This document shows positions 8,440 to 18,404 of a stretch of 64,000 nt of DNA, one piece after another. The DNA lies in contig JAQTYU010000001.1 in the NCBI GenBank assembly GCA_028688145.1, positions 673,569 through 737,568 of the forward strand, given 5' to 3'. Every line of letters begins with the position of its first letter. The first letter of the stretch is position 1. The notes beneath the pieces are model-generated. The model was not told where the DNA came from. It saw nothing but the letters and a program-made list of their open reading frames with translations, and did no database searches. Origin of the DNA: Thiotrichaceae bacterium. Its GTDB lineage: Bacteria > Pseudomonadota > Gammaproteobacteria > Beggiatoales > Beggiatoaceae. The position numbers and the translations under genes are program-made.

Positions 8440-9045
8440 ATGAATACTTTAAATAATCTGGTTTGGCATCATGCCACGGTGACACGTCAACGCCGTGCGG
8501 ATTTAAATCAACATCAAAGCACGGTGTTGTGGTTTACAGGGCTGTCGGGGGCGGGAAAATCGACTTTAGCGCACGCTTTGGAAGAACGTTTGTATCAAAT
8601 GCGCTTTCATACTTTTGTGCTCGATGGCGACAATGTGCGGCACAATCTGTGTAAAGATTTGGGCTTTTCTGCGGATGCGCGAGTGGAAAATATTAGGCGG
8701 GTGGCAGAAGTTGCGAAATTGTTTGTGGAAGCGGGGGTGATTGTGCTGACGGCTTTTATTTCGCCCTTTGCAGAGGACAGAGCCAAAGCGCGGCAGTTGT
8801 TGGGTGATGATTTTATCGAAATTTATTGTGATTGTTCGCTGGAAATTTGTGAACAGCGCGATGTGAAAGGTTTGTATCGGCGGGCGCGGGCGGGTGAAGT
8901 GAAAGACTTTACGGGGATTTCTTCGCCCTACGAAATTCCAGAGCAGCCTGATTTACGTGTGGACACAGGTTCGCAGGATTTGGAAAGTTGTGTGACGCAA
9001 GTGCTGGATTATTTGGTGCAACGCGGGGTTTATCAGCTTAAGTAA
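8440..9045 (+). CDS. cysC: Adenylyl-sulfate kinase
   Basis: 201 residues, the normal length for a stand-alone APS kinase. It phosphorylates adenosine 5'-phosphosulfate to PAPS in the cytosol using ATP. Walker A is GLSGAGKST (34-42), followed by [17 protein letters not shown] for APS binding, the lid region RVAEVAKLF and the ISPFAEDR block, and the C-terminal [17 protein letters not shown] segment. No cysDN or sat gene is adjacent. In a sulfur oxidiser it could feed sulfonucleotide pools for assimilation or for sulfated products; the context does not decide. The neighbours are divergent or convergent, so it is probably transcribed alone. Confidence 0.95.
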   Translation: MNTLNNLVWHHATVTRQRRADLNQHQSTVLWFTGLSGAGKSTLAHALEERLYQMRFHTFVLDGDNVRHNLCKDLGFSADARVENIRRVAEVAKLFVEAGVIVLTAFISPFAEDRAKARQLLGDDFIEIYCDCSLEICEQRDVKGLYRRARAGEVKDFTGISSPYEIPEQPDLRVDTGSQDLESCVTQVLDYLVQRGVYQLK

Positions 9046-9068
9046 TTCTACGCATCAAATTATCAAAC

Positions 9069-9102
9069 GTAGGGTGTATAAGGCGTAGCCGCCATACACC
9101 TT
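9069..9102. repeat. Family A palindromic repeat
   Basis: Single 34-base copy of the imperfect palindrome (GTAGGGTGTATAAGGCG ... CGCCATACACCTT) found also at 712, 25310, 25384, 53803, 53863, 55864 and 55921. Lies 24 bases after cysC. Confidence 0.7.
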
Positions 9103-9123
9103 TGAGCGTATAAAGTGCTAATA

Positions 9124-9185
9124 GGATGTGCTGAGGCACGAAGCACATCATTAGCCCGCATTCCGCTACGCTACATACGGGCTAC
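9124..9185. repeat. Two further palindromic repeats between cysC and mfd
   Basis: 9125-9147 is a hairpin (GATGTGCT ... AGCACATC). 9155-9185 is a single family C unit (CCCGCATTCCGCTACG ... CATACGGGCTAC), whose inverted pair occurs at 37630-37716. Confidence 0.65.
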
Positions 9186-9218
9186 TATAATATCTGCTAC
9201 ACGCCTAAAATTGAATGC

Positions 9219-12200
9219 TTAATTCGCCAACTGCCCAATCAATTGTTTCAAAAACACACAGCGTTGACTAAATTCAACTAAATTGCACTCAATACGTAAA
9301 CGTTCTTTGCCATCGAATTTATATTTCTGTGGCGCGGCTTGTAGCAGTTTCACCAAGGCAATAGGATTAATCGCAGCGGTTGCGGCATCGAATAAAATAT
9401 ACCCCCCTTCCACCGCTAAATCGATTTTCCGAATTCCCAAAGGCGTTGCCACTAAACGCAATTCCGCAATTTCCAGCAAAGCTTTTGCCGCATCGGGCAA
9501 TAAACCAAATCTATCCACCATTTCTACATAAATTTCACGCAAGCTTTCGCTGTCAACCGCATTGGCAATGCGTTTGTAAAAAATCAAACGGGTGTGAATA
9601 TCAGGCAAATAATCGCTAGGAATTAGCGCGGGAATGTGCAAATCAATCTCCGCACCGCGATGCAAAGGTTTATCTAAATCAGGCTGTTTCCCCGATTTTA
9701 ACGCATTTACCGCACGTTCCAACAATTCAGTGTACAAAGTGTAACCAATTTCCTGCATGTGCCCACTTTGTTCTTCGCCCAGCAATTCGCCCGCGCCCCG
9801 AATTTCTAAATCGTGGGTTGCCAAAGTAAAACCCATGCCCAATTGGTCGAGCGAACTCAGCGCGTCCAGCCGTTTCACCGCATCGGGAGTCATGAGTTTT
9901 TTCGGGGGCACAATTAAATACGCATAAGCGCGGTGATGCGAACGCCCGACCCGCCCCCGTAATTGATACAACTGCGCTAAGCCAAATTTGTCGGCGCGGT
10001 TAATCATAATGGTGTTGGCGTTGGGCACGTCGATGCCCGTTTCAATAATCGTGGTGCACACTAACACATTGAAACGTCGATGATAAAAATCTTGCATCAC
10101 TTGTTCTAATTCACGTTCCCGCATTTGCCCGTGGGCAATTTGTACCCGCGCTTCAGGCACGAGCTGGCTCAAATCGTTTGCCATGCGCTCGATAGAATCG
10201 ATGTCATTGTGCAAAAAATACACTTGCCCGCCACGTTTTAATTCCCGCAACAAACCTTCTGCTAAAGTGGGCGTATGCCATTCTTTTACAAAGGTTTGTA
10301 CCGCTAAACGGCGCGAGGGTGGCGTGGCAATAATCGACAAATCACGTAACGCCGACAATGCCATATTTAAGGAGCGTGGAATTGGGGTCGCAGTTAAAGT
10401 CAAAATATCGACTTCCGCCCGCAAAGCTTTAAAACGTTCTTTCTGTTTGACCCCAAAACGATGCTCTTCGTCAATAATCACCAAGCCCAAACGTTTAAAT
10501 TTTACGTTGTCTTGTAATAACTTATGTGTGCCGATGACAATATCAATTTTCCCGTCGGCAATTTCTTCGAGTGCGCTGTCAATTTGTTTTTTGCTACGAA
10601 AGCGTGAAAGCTGTTCCACTTTCATCGCCCAATCAGCAAAACGGTCTTGAAAGTTTTGATAATGCTGTTGTGCAAGCAAGGTAGTGGGCACTAAAACGGC
10701 GACTTGTTTGCCATCTTGTGCCGCGACAAATGCCGCCCGCATCGCGACTTCGGTTTTCCCAAAACCCACATCGCCGCACACCAATCGGTCCATCGGACGC
10801 TTGGAATACATATCTTCCAGCACCGCATCAATCGCGGTTTGTTGGTCAGCGGTTTCTTCAAAAGGAAAAGTGGCGGCAAAGGCGGCATAATTTTCCGCAT
10901 CGGGTTGAAAGGCATAACCTTGGCGCAAGGCTCGCCGCGCTTGCACATCTAATAATTCCACTGCAATATCTTGCACTTGTTGCGCGGCTTTACGCTTGGC
11001 TTTTTCCCATTGCCCCGAGCCGAGACGGTGTAGCGGCGCGTGTTCCGTGCCTGTAAAACGGCTGACTAGGTACAATTGCGCCACGGGCACATAGAGCTTG
11101 TCATGATTGGCATATTCTAAATGCAGAAATTCTGCGGGAATTCCACCCCGATCCAAGGTCACCAGCCCTAAATAACGCCCCACGCCATGTTCTTCATGCA
11201 CCACGGGCGCGCCTAAAGTCAGCTCGGTGAGATTGCGAATAATCGAATCGCTGTCACGAGTTACCGTTTTTTGGCGCAAACGCCGCTGAGCAACGCGTTC
11301 CCCAAACAATTGGGTTTCGCAAATCACTGCCAAAGCTTCAGCGGTTTGAATAAATAAACCTTTTTCCAAAGGCGCGACGGTTAACGCCAGTCGCATTTTC
11401 CCTTGTAGAAAACCTTGCCAATTTTCCACCAGTTGCGGGCGAATTTCGTGACGATGTAATAATTCTAAAAGGGTTTCGCGCCGTCCTGTGGTTTCTGCGG
11501 TGAACAGCACGCGCCCTGAAAATTCAGTTAAAAATTGCTGCAAGGCTGCCAACGGTTGCGGGGCGCGGGCATCAATCGGCAAATTCGGGGGCAGTGCGGT
11601 GGCGAAATTTTCCCGCGTAGTTAGCTCTTCACTTAAGGCAATGTGCGGATAACGTTTTAAGGCTTCAAAAACTTGATTAGCTTGTAAAAATAAATTGCTA
11701 GGAGCTAATAAGGGACGTTCCACATCATGGCGTAATTGTTCATAACGCTTGTTGATTTCATCCCAAAATTGTTCCGCAGTTTCCAAAACCCCCGCCACGC
11801 TGATGACGCGCCCCGTGGCTGGCAAATAATCGAATAAAGTTTGAGTGTTTTGGAAAAACAGCGGTAAATAATATTCAATCCCCGCAGGACTCAAGCCATT
11901 GCTCACGTCGCGATATAAGGGGCTGCGCGTCGGGTCGCCGCTAAATTGGGTGCGCCACTGGGTGCGAAATAGACTGATTGCGGCTTCATCAAAGGGAAAT
12001 TCGCGGGCGGGTAATAAACGAATTTCTTGAATTTGTTGCTGTGAACGCTGCGATTCTGGATCGAAAATGCGTATACTTTCAATTTCGTCATCCATGAAAT
12101 CAATTCGATACGCCAGCCGACTGCCCATCGGATAAATATCTAACAGACCGCCACGCACTGCAAATTCACCATGTTCACGCACTTCGGAAACGCAACGATA

Positions 12201-12668
12201 GCCACTGCTTTCAAATTGTTGGCGTAGGCGTTCCAATTGAATGCGTTGCCCACGGTTGAATAATAAAGTGTGTTTACGCACATATTCGACGGGCGCGAGA
12301 CGGTGCATTAAAGTGGTAATCGGCAGCACTAATACGCCGTGTTCTAATTGAGAAAGTTGGGCGAGTGCGGTGAGGCGTTCAGAAATAATATCTTGATGCG
12401 GCGAAAAATTATCGTAAGGCAGGGTTTCCCAGTCGGGAAAACTCAGTAAACTTAAGTCGCGATGCGCGTAAAATTGAATTTCATCAATCAAACGTTGCAC
12501 ACTGAGCATGTCGGGCGTGATGACAATTACCACGCCGCGTTGCTGTTCGGCAATTTGACTGATCATTAAACCACGACTGCTGCCGTGCAAACCGCCCCAA
12601 ATTTGGCGTTGTCCTTGAGGGCTAGGCAGAGTTGGAGATAAGGGATTTAAAGCGTGAGTAACGTCCAT
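9219..12668 (-). CDS. mfd: Transcription-repair coupling factor
   Basis: About 1149 residues, normal for Mfd. It displaces RNA polymerase stalled at DNA damage and recruits UvrA. Domain order is clear: a UvrB-like N-terminal region (VREHGEFAVRGGLLDIYP), the RNA-polymerase interaction domain (PVVHEEHGVGRYLGL), and a RecG-like translocase with Walker A GDVGFGKTE (Lys638) and DEEH at 733-736. The helicase region also carries TLTATPIPRSLNMA, the ETGIDVPNANTMI-type motif and QLRGRVGRS, and is followed by the C-terminal TRCF domain. I prefer the ATG at 12668 (MDVTHALNPL); a TTG at 12680 would add four residues. No good ribosome site marks either. Confidence 0.97.
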   Translation of the reverse strand: MDVTHALNPLSPTLPSPQGQRQIWGGLHGSSRGLMISQIAEQQRGVVIVITPDMLSVQRLIDEIQFYAHRDLSLLSFPDWETLPYDNFSPHQDIISERLTALAQLSQLEHGVLVLPITTLMHRLAPVEYVRKHTLLFNRGQRIQLERLRQQFESSGYRCVSEVREHGEFAVRGGLLDIYPMGSRLAYRIDFMDDEIESIRIFDPESQRSQQQIQEIRLLPAREFPFDEAAISLFRTQWRTQFSGDPTRSPLYRDVSNGLSPAGIEYYLPLFFQNTQTLFDYLPATGRVISVAGVLETAEQFWDEINKRYEQLRHDVERPLLAPSNLFLQANQVFEALKRYPHIALSEELTTRENFATALPPNLPIDARAPQPLAALQQFLTEFSGRVLFTAETTGRRETLLELLHRHEIRPQLVENWQGFLQGKMRLALTVAPLEKGLFIQTAEALAVICETQLFGERVAQRRLRQKTVTRDSDSIIRNLTELTLGAPVVHEEHGVGRYLGLVTLDRGGIPAEFLHLEYANHDKLYVPVAQLYLVSRFTGTEHAPLHRLGSGQWEKAKRKAAQQVQDIAVELLDVQARRALRQGYAFQPDAENYAAFAATFPFEETADQQTAIDAVLEDMYSKRPMDRLVCGDVGFGKTEVAMRAAFVAAQDGKQVAVLVPTTLLAQQHYQNFQDRFADWAMKVEQLSRFRSKKQIDSALEEIADGKIDIVIGTHKLLQDNVKFKRLGLVIIDEEHRFGVKQKERFKALRAEVDILTLTATPIPRSLNMALSALRDLSIIATPPSRRLAVQTFVKEWHTPTLAEGLLRELKRGGQVYFLHNDIDSIERMANDLSQLVPEARVQIAHGQMRERELEQVMQDFYHRRFNVLVCTTIIETGIDVPNANTIMINRADKFGLAQLYQLRGRVGRSHHRAYAYLIVPPKKLMTPDAVKRLDALSSLDQLGMGFTLATHDLEIRGAGELLGEEQSGHMQEIGYTLYTELLERAVNALKSGKQPDLDKPLHRGAEIDLHIPALIPSDYLPDIHTRLIFYKRIANAVDSESLREIYVEMVDRFGLLPDAAKALLEIAELRLVATPLGIRKIDLAVEGGYILFDAATAAINPIALVKLLQAAPQKYKFDGKERLRIECNLVEFSQRCVFLKQLIGQLAN

Positions 12669-12939
12669 GATTAGCAGCAAGCATATTTTACTTTGATGAA
12701 AGTTGTGGCTATTTTAACCTGATTAAGGGGTAAATGTCTGAGTTTGGATGAGAGAAAAGACTTAAAAAAAGCCTCCCACTTCCAAAGTTCAACTCGCTGG
12801 TGATTTAGAACGAGCCATCCTAAAATTTAACGCTCTAATTCCTCACACATTTCATGCAGCGTTAGCAATTCATGCCTAAATTCGCTACCATTGTGAGAGT
12901 TTACCCCTACCTTAGCAACCGTTTTTCAGGAGAACGACC

Positions 12940-13563
12940 TTGCTCCCAGCAGATGCCCAAAAAATTAAGCTTTCTGACAGTTTCGCTTTATATGATTTAT
13001 TGCGTTCGGATACTGCAGAAAGAAGCAGTGCGTTAATGGATGCTCAGTTCAATCCCCCCCAAAGTGTGATTGATTGTTTAACTTATCTTGCAAAAACTAC
13101 TTTGCAACCTTTAGTGGATAAATTCAATTATCCCTTGCGTGTTTCCAGTGGCTACCGCAGCAGTGCGGTTAATCAATTGGTGGGCGGGGTTTCCAGCTCT
13201 CAACATTGTTATGGGCAAGCCGCAGACATCAGTGTATCAGATGATTTCTTAACCGATCCTGACAGCGAAGCGGTGCGTCAATATATCGAAGCAAACGTGT
13301 TAAAAGTCACGGGAAAACCTGTTGATCCTGAAACCGTGAATGCAAATTTCTACTTATTCGCCTTTGTGTGCATGAATTTAAAAGAATTCGACATTGATCA
13401 GGTGATTCATGAATTTGGGGTGGATTATGGTCAACCTGCGTGGGTGCATGTGGCAGCTTCCAGCACTCAAAACAAGCGTCAAATTGTGGTGCTCGGTAAA
13501 TATGTCGATGCGGGTGACAGCCATATTATTGATTTTAAAACAGCTTTAGAGTTTGGGAATTAA
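12940..13563 (+). CDS. Peptidase M15-type (DUF882-like / M15A_3) protein
   Basis: 207 residues without a signal peptide. The zinc-binding pattern of the M15 (VanY/D-Ala-D-Ala peptidase) fold is visible: SSGYRS (about 69-74), HCYGQAADI (His and Asp ligands, about 88-96), and a C-terminal WVHVA (third ligand His, about 167). Such proteins cut or bind peptidoglycan peptides, or serve as phage endolysin-like enzymes. The TTG start at 12940 is supported by AGGAG seven bases upstream; no ATG fits as well. The lack of a signal peptide means export is unclear. Function in this organism unknown. Confidence 0.75.
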   Translation: MLPADAQKIKLSDSFALYDLLRSDTAERSSALMDAQFNPPQSVIDCLTYLAKTTLQPLVDKFNYPLRVSSGYRSSAVNQLVGGVSSSQHCYGQAADISVSDDFLTDPDSEAVRQYIEANVLKVTGKPVDPETVNANFYLFAFVCMNLKEFDIDQVIHEFGVDYGQPAWVHVAASSTQNKRQIVVLGKYVDAGDSHIIDFKTALEFGN

Positions 13564-13620
13564 ATTATAAATCATGAGACTACGGATAAGTACCGTGGTC
13601 TCGTGAACTGGAATGTGATA

Positions 13621-14280
13621 ATGAAAAAATTTATTAGCCTATTCAGCTTTATTCTTTCTGCACCCATCGCTGCAACTGCTTGTATCAGTGGAATACCTTG
13701 TGGAAACTCTTGTATTTCAGCCAGTTATACTTGTCATATTGGGGCAACGACATCCACCACAAGTAGCAGTACAGTGACCCCAACTTATAATTTTGCACCT
13801 ACCACACCTGTACAGAGACTCCCCGAATCCAGTGGCGCAGTAGCAAGAGATAAAAATGGCAATATTTTGAGCACTACAGCCAAATTTACCTCAGGTATTT
13901 CCATTGATAACGCAACTTATCTACGAAAAGCGACGGTAAAATTCACTGACAAAGTCGGCATACATACAAAAATCACTCACGATTCTAGCGATATTGGAAA
14001 ACAAGTAAATTTAATAATCACAGCCAGTTATAAAACTACCGCCGACAGCACGCCCTTGTTTTTCATGCTCAGCGAATACACCCAAATTAAAGCATGGGAT
14101 CAAAAAACCAGTAGTTTAATTCCATTTACCAAACTAACTGCGAGCAGTTCCGATTTAGAAATTTCTGCGTATGAAGGAAACTTTGTAGCCACAGGTATTT
14201 TAGAAGTATTTATTCATTATCAATTAGATGATGGCACATTAAAATCTGCAACTGACCCTATTGAAGTGACCATTCAGTAA
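13621..14280 (+). CDS. Secreted protein with Cys-rich N-terminal motif
   Basis: 219 residues, no known enzyme family recognised. A signal peptide (MKKFISLFSFILSAPIAATA) is followed directly by a four-cysteine segment, CISGIPCGNSCISASYTCH. This CxxxxPCGNSCI...TCH pattern is seen at the mature N-terminus of many small bacterial hypothetical proteins. A Thr/Ser-rich linker (about 44-65) leads to a beta-rich domain (about 75-219) that reads like an immunoglobulin-like or adhesin fold with FTDKVGIHTKITHDSSDIGK and LEVFIHYQLDDGT. Start chosen at the ATG before KKF; a GTG at 13603 would spoil the signal peptide. Separate from soxB by 91 bases. Confidence 0.6.
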   Translation: MKKFISLFSFILSAPIAATACISGIPCGNSCISASYTCHIGATTSTTSSSTVTPTYNFAPTTPVQRLPESSGAVARDKNGNILSTTAKFTSGISIDNATYLRKATVKFTDKVGIHTKITHDSSDIGKQVNLIITASYKTTADSTPLFFMLSEYTQIKAWDQKTSSLIPFTKLTASSSDLEISAYEGNFVATGILEVFIHYQLDDGTLKSATDPIEVTIQ

Positions 14281-14371
14281 ACTGTCATTCTCTCTATTTT
14301 TGAATATATAAGCCTCCCAGTGCATCACCCAAAAATTATACAAATCAAATGTAAAAACACAGGATAACAAG

Positions 14372-16222
14372 ATGTCAATGAATCGCCGCGAATTCATACA
14401 ACTCATGAGTATTGCCAGCCTTGGCGGATTATTACCAAAATCAAGTTTTGCAGCCAATAAACAAGCCAGCGAAATGTATGATATTCCTAGCTTTGGACAA
14501 GTGCGCTTATTACATATTACCGACTGTCATGCACAACTCCAGCCCTTGTACTACCGTGAGCCGCATGTCAATTTAGGTTTCGGAGAACAGGCGAATAAAG
14601 TGCCGCATATTATCGGCGATAAGTTTTTACAACAATTTGGCATTGCGCCAAACAGTGCCGCCGCCCACGCCTTCACTTATTTAAACTTCGTCGATGCCGC
14701 ACAACAATATGGCAAAGTCGGGGGTTTCGCCCATCTCAGCACCTTGGTGAAACGCTTACGCGATAGCTACGGACATGACAAAACCCTGCTCATGGATGGT
14801 GGCGACAGTTGGCAAGGCTCAGGCACAGCATTCTGGACACGCGGGCAAGATATGGTCGGCGCGTGTAATTTGCTGGGCGTAGACATCATGACCGGACACT
14901 GGGAATTCACCTATCAAGATAAAGGCGTTATCGCCAATCTTGCCGATTTCAAAGGCGAATTTGTCGCCCACAACGTCACTTTAAAAGACGAAGCAGCACT
15001 GTCCGACAGCAAACTGCCCTTGTTTGACACTAACAGCGGACAAGTGTTCAAACCTTATACCATCCGTAAATTAGGCGGCGTGCGCGTTGCGGTGATTGGG
15101 CAAGCCTTCCCTTATACGCCCATCGCTCACCCCAGCCGCTTTGTGAAAGATTGGACTTTCGGGATTCGAGATGCAGAACTGCAAAAGTTAGTCAATTTGC
15201 TGCGCGAAAAAGAAAAGCCCGATGTGGTAGTCTTACTTTCGCACAACGGCATGGATGTTGACTTAAAACTTGCCAGCAAAGTGATTGGCATTGACGCGAT
15301 TTTAGGCGGACATACCCACGACCCCGTGCCCACGCCCGTTGAAATTCGTAATCCGACTGGGGTTACTTTAGTTTGTAACGCAGGTTCTAACGGCAAATTT
15401 ATTGGGGTTTTAGATTTCGAGCTGAAAGATGGCAAAGTGACGGGCTATAAATACAACTTGTTGCCCGTGTTTGCCAACTTGCTCGATGCGGACAAAGATA
15501 TGACAAATTATATCAATAATGTCCGTAAACCCTATTTAAAACAATTGGGTGAAAAATTAGCCGTCACCGACAGCGTGTTATACCGCCGTGGCAATTTTAA
15601 CGGCACGTTTGACCAAGTGATTTGCGATGCCTTACGCACCCAATTGAACGCACAAATCGCACTTTCCCCCGGTTTCCGCTGGGGCACAAGTTTGTTGCCG
15701 AATCAAGAAATTACCTACGAACATGTGCTTGAACAAACTTGCATTACTTACCCTGAAACCTATGTGCGCGAACTTTCGGGTGCGGCAATTAAAGGCATTT
15801 TAGAAGATGTTTGTGATAATTTGTTCAATCCCGACCCCTATTTGCAACAAGGCGGTGACATGGTGCGCGTCGGTGGCATGAATTACAGTTGCGACCCGCG
15901 CAAACCCATGAACCAGCGCATCAGCAATTTAACCTTGGAAGATGGCAGCCCGATTGAAGCCAATAAAAATTACAAAGTCGCAGGCTGGGCGGCAATGAAT
16001 GCTGAACCTGAGTCGGGAAAGCCAATTTGGGACGTGGTCGCAGAACATTTACGCCAGCAAAAACAGCTGAAATTGCATAAATTAAATCTCCCAAAACTCT
16101 TGAATGTAGATGATAATATGGGGATTGCTGAATTTAATCCTTTCACCCCTCCCAAAGTGATTGATGAAACGCCCGCCGCTTCGACGCATGAAACGACGAG
16201 CGTGCAAATCACCAAACCCTAG
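14372..16222 (+). CDS. soxB: Thiosulfohydrolase SoxB
   Basis: 616 residues. SoxB releases sulfate from the sulfane sulfur carrier SoxYZ in the periplasm during thiosulfate oxidation. The N-terminus is a twin-arginine signal (NRREFIQ at residues 4-10, cleavage after SSFA near 27). The 5'-nucleotidase-type dimetal centre is intact: DCH at 51-53, DGGDSWQGSG from 142, GHWEF from 175 and GGHTHDP from 312, followed by the C-terminal substrate domain. AGGA precedes the ATG. SoxB is usually 550-600 residues; here the extra length is a short C-terminal tail rich in Pro, Thr and Ser. No other sox gene is in the window, which is common in gammaproteobacteria with scattered sox genes. Confidence 0.95.
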   Translation: MSMNRREFIQLMSIASLGGLLPKSSFAANKQASEMYDIPSFGQVRLLHITDCHAQLQPLYYREPHVNLGFGEQANKVPHIIGDKFLQQFGIAPNSAAAHAFTYLNFVDAAQQYGKVGGFAHLSTLVKRLRDSYGHDKTLLMDGGDSWQGSGTAFWTRGQDMVGACNLLGVDIMTGHWEFTYQDKGVIANLADFKGEFVAHNVTLKDEAALSDSKLPLFDTNSGQVFKPYTIRKLGGVRVAVIGQAFPYTPIAHPSRFVKDWTFGIRDAELQKLVNLLREKEKPDVVVLLSHNGMDVDLKLASKVIGIDAILGGHTHDPVPTPVEIRNPTGVTLVCNAGSNGKFIGVLDFELKDGKVTGYKYNLLPVFANLLDADKDMTNYINNVRKPYLKQLGEKLAVTDSVLYRRGNFNGTFDQVICDALRTQLNAQIALSPGFRWGTSLLPNQEITYEHVLEQTCITYPETYVRELSGAAIKGILEDVCDNLFNPDPYLQQGGDMVRVGGMNYSCDPRKPMNQRISNLTLEDGSPIEANKNYKVAGWAAMNAEPESGKPIWDVVAEHLRQQKQLKLHKLNLPKLLNVDDNMGIAEFNPFTPPKVIDETPAASTHETTSVQITKP

Positions 16223-16239
16223 ATAACTTAGGATAACGT

Positions 16240-17271
16240 ATGTTAAAAGTTGGTATTGTTGGTGGAACGGGTTATACGGGCGTAGAACTATTACGCCTGT
16301 TAGTACAACATCCCGAGGTCAGCATTCAAGCCGTCACCTCACGCAGTGAAGCAGGAATGCCTGTTGCGCAAATGTTCCCAAACTTACGCGGACATTTATC
16401 ACTGCCGTTCACTGATCCCAGCCTTGAAAACTTGGCAAGCTGTGACGTGTTATTTTTCGCCACGCCCAATGGCACCGCGATGAAATCCGTCCCACAATTA
16501 TTGCAAGCAGGCGTAAAAATCATTGATTTAGCTGCCGATTTTCGGCTAAAAAATGCCGCTATTTGGGAAAAATGGTATGGAATGCCTCATACCTGCCCCG
16601 AATATTTAGAAGAAGCGGTTTATGGTTTACCCGAACTCAACCGCGCCCAAATTGCCCAAGCGCGTTTGGTGGCAAATCCCGGCTGCTATCCAACCGCCGT
16701 GCAATTAGGTTTTATTCCTTTGCTCGAAGCGGGCGCAATTGATGCACATCATTTAATTGCAGATGCAAAATCAGGCGTGAGCGGCGCGGGGCGCAAAGCA
16801 GAAATCGGCGCATTGATGGGCGAGACTGGCGAAAGTTTCAAAGCTTACGGCGTGGCAGGACATCGCCATTTACCCGAAATTACTCAAGGTTTAAATGTAC
16901 ACAGCACCCATCCTGTGGGCTTGACCTTTGTGCCGCATTTAGTGCCGATGATTCGCGGGATTGAAGCGACTTTGTACGCCAGATTAACCATGCCTGAGTT
17001 AGATTTGCAGGCATTATTTGAACAGCGTTATGCGAATGAGCCGTTTGTAGACGTGATGCCCGCAGGTTCTTTGCCTGAAACGCGCAGTGTGCGCGGGGTG
17101 AATATGTGCCGTTTGGCGGTATATCGTCCACAACAAGGCGATACAGTGGTGGTCTCTGCGGTGATTGATAATTTAGTCAAAGGCGCGGCGGGGCAAGCCA
17201 TTCAAAACATGAATTTGATGTGTGGTTTGCCTGAAACCATGGGTTTGCAAGCCGTGGGTTTACTGCCCTGA
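16240..17271 (+). CDS. argC: N-acetyl-gamma-glutamyl-phosphate reductase
   Basis: 343 residues, cytosolic. It reduces N-acetylglutamyl phosphate with NADPH in arginine synthesis. The nucleotide-binding [14 protein letters not shown] opens the protein (about 8-21) and the catalytic Cys149 sits in [17 protein letters not shown] and GHRHLPEI are further family blocks. It starts 17 bases after soxB stops, but together with the next genes it forms the argC - DUF6776 - bactofilin order seen in other gammaproteobacteria. Confidence 0.96.
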   Translation: MLKVGIVGGTGYTGVELLRLLVQHPEVSIQAVTSRSEAGMPVAQMFPNLRGHLSLPFTDPSLENLASCDVLFFATPNGTAMKSVPQLLQAGVKIIDLAADFRLKNAAIWEKWYGMPHTCPEYLEEAVYGLPELNRAQIAQARLVANPGCYPTAVQLGFIPLLEAGAIDAHHLIADAKSGVSGAGRKAEIGALMGETGESFKAYGVAGHRHLPEITQGLNVHSTHPVGLTFVPHLVPMIRGIEATLYARLTMPELDLQALFEQRYANEPFVDVMPAGSLPETRSVRGVNMCRLAVYRPQQGDTVVVSAVIDNLVKGAAGQAIQNMNLMCGLPETMGLQAVGLLP

Positions 17272-17299
17272 ACGCCCGCCTCCAAGGGAATACGCTATC

Positions 17300-17953
17300 A
17301 TGATGGTGATTCGCAATTATTCCCCTTGGCGTTGTCCCCTGCTGATTCTACTCGGTGTTATCGTAGGCGGCGGGGGCATGTATGGCGGGCAAATGCTGTT
17401 ATTGCAACAAACGCAACAAGAAAATCTCAGCTTGCAGCAAAAATTGACCGCCAACACGGGTATGCAGCAAGTTGATAAACAAGCCATTAACGAGGTGCAA
17501 CGCGGTTTAAGTGAATGTCAGCTTGAAATGCGTGAAGCCAAAGAAGAATTAAATTTTTACCGCAAACTGGCTGGGGTGAATCCCGAAAATCGTCAGGAAG
17601 AAATTATCCTAAAACAGGTCGCCCTGAGTCCTGATGCTCAAGCCCCGCACTATTTTTTCAAACTGGTCTTAACCCAACTGGCAAAAGATGCCAAAATCAG
17701 TAAGGGTAAACTGGAATTTGTCGTGACAGGTACGGAGCGCGGCAAAATTAAACGTTTAAACAGTGCTGATTTAAAAATCGATCCCAACAGTCTCAACTTT
17801 AAGTTCAAACATTTCCAACGTCTCGAAGGTTCTTTGCAGTTGCCTGCGGAATTTGTACCCCAAAAACTGGGGGTGACACTGCCCAGCACGCCAGAGAAAA
17901 AAGCCGTCGAGAGCAGTTTTGAATGGAAAGCATTGCAACAAACCAAGGAGTAA
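17300..17953 (+). CDS. DUF6776 family membrane-anchored protein
   Basis: 217 residues. One N-terminal membrane helix (about 13-35, LLILLGVIVGGGGMYGGQMLL) is followed by a coiled coil (about 36-85, rich in Gln, Leu and Glu) and a beta-rich C-terminal domain. This layout and the position between argC and a bactofilin match DUF6776 proteins of gammaproteobacteria. The start at 17300 has AAGGGA upstream; reading frames extending back into argC are not likely to be used. Its neighbour suggests a role with the bactofilin at the envelope, but no function is known. Confidence 0.75.
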   Translation: MMVIRNYSPWRCPLLILLGVIVGGGGMYGGQMLLLQQTQQENLSLQQKLTANTGMQQVDKQAINEVQRGLSECQLEMREAKEELNFYRKLAGVNPENRQEEIILKQVALSPDAQAPHYFFKLVLTQLAKDAKISKGKLEFVVTGTERGKIKRLNSADLKIDPNSLNFKFKHFQRLEGSLQLPAEFVPQKLGVTLPSTPEKKAVESSFEWKALQQTKE

Positions 17954-17957
17954 CCCG

Positions 17958-18398
17958 ATGTGGGGGAACAAGAAAAAAACCATTGCCCGGATTGATTCAT
18001 TAATTGGGCAGGGTACAGAAGTGCAAGGCGACATCGTTTTCAGTGGCGGACTGCATATTGATGGCACGGTGAAAGGCAATATTACCGCACAAGATGATTC
18101 AAAGTCGATTTTGACCTTGAGTGAACAAGGCATGGTGCAAGGTGAAATTCGGGTGCCGAATGTGATTTTAAACGGCGCGGTGATGGGCGATGTGTTTGCG
18201 GTGGAAAATGTCGAACTTGCCCAAAAAGCCCGAATTACGGGTGATGTGTACTATAATCTGATAGAAATGGCGATGGGCGCGGAAGTCAATGGCAGCTTGG
18301 TGCACACCAAAGACATGAGCAAATTACCCAGTAAGTTTGCCAAAAAGCCCGCCGTTGCTAATCCTATCAATGATAATCCTGAACTGATGAGCGAGTAA
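17958..18398 (+). CDS. Bactofilin (polymer-forming cytoskeletal protein)
   Basis: 146 residues. The DUF583/bactofilin beta-helix core spans about residues 14-115, with the repeat pattern GTEVQGDIVFSGGLHIDGTVKGNI and further turns of six to eight residues. Bactofilins polymerise without nucleotide under the inner membrane and help place cell-wall enzymes. The ribosome site AAGGAG overlaps the end of the upstream gene, with only 4 bases between them, so the two are co-translated. A short disordered C-terminal tail follows the core. Confidence 0.9.
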   Translation: MWGNKKKTIARIDSLIGQGTEVQGDIVFSGGLHIDGTVKGNITAQDDSKSILTLSEQGMVQGEIRVPNVILNGAVMGDVFAVENVELAQKARITGDVYYNLIEMAMGAEVNGSLVHTKDMSKLPSKFAKKPAVANPINDNPELMSE

Positions 18399-18404
18399 GT
18401 CGTG

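Noticed and set aside
10183..10650. 155-codon plus-strand frame inside mfd
   Set aside because: Opposite to the helicase motifs of mfd; composition typical of an antisense shadow.
14372..16222. Plain 5'-nucleotidase/UshA instead of SoxB
   Set aside because: The Tat signal, the length and the spacing of DCH, DGGDSWQGSG, GHWEF and GGHTHDP fit SoxB better than UshA.
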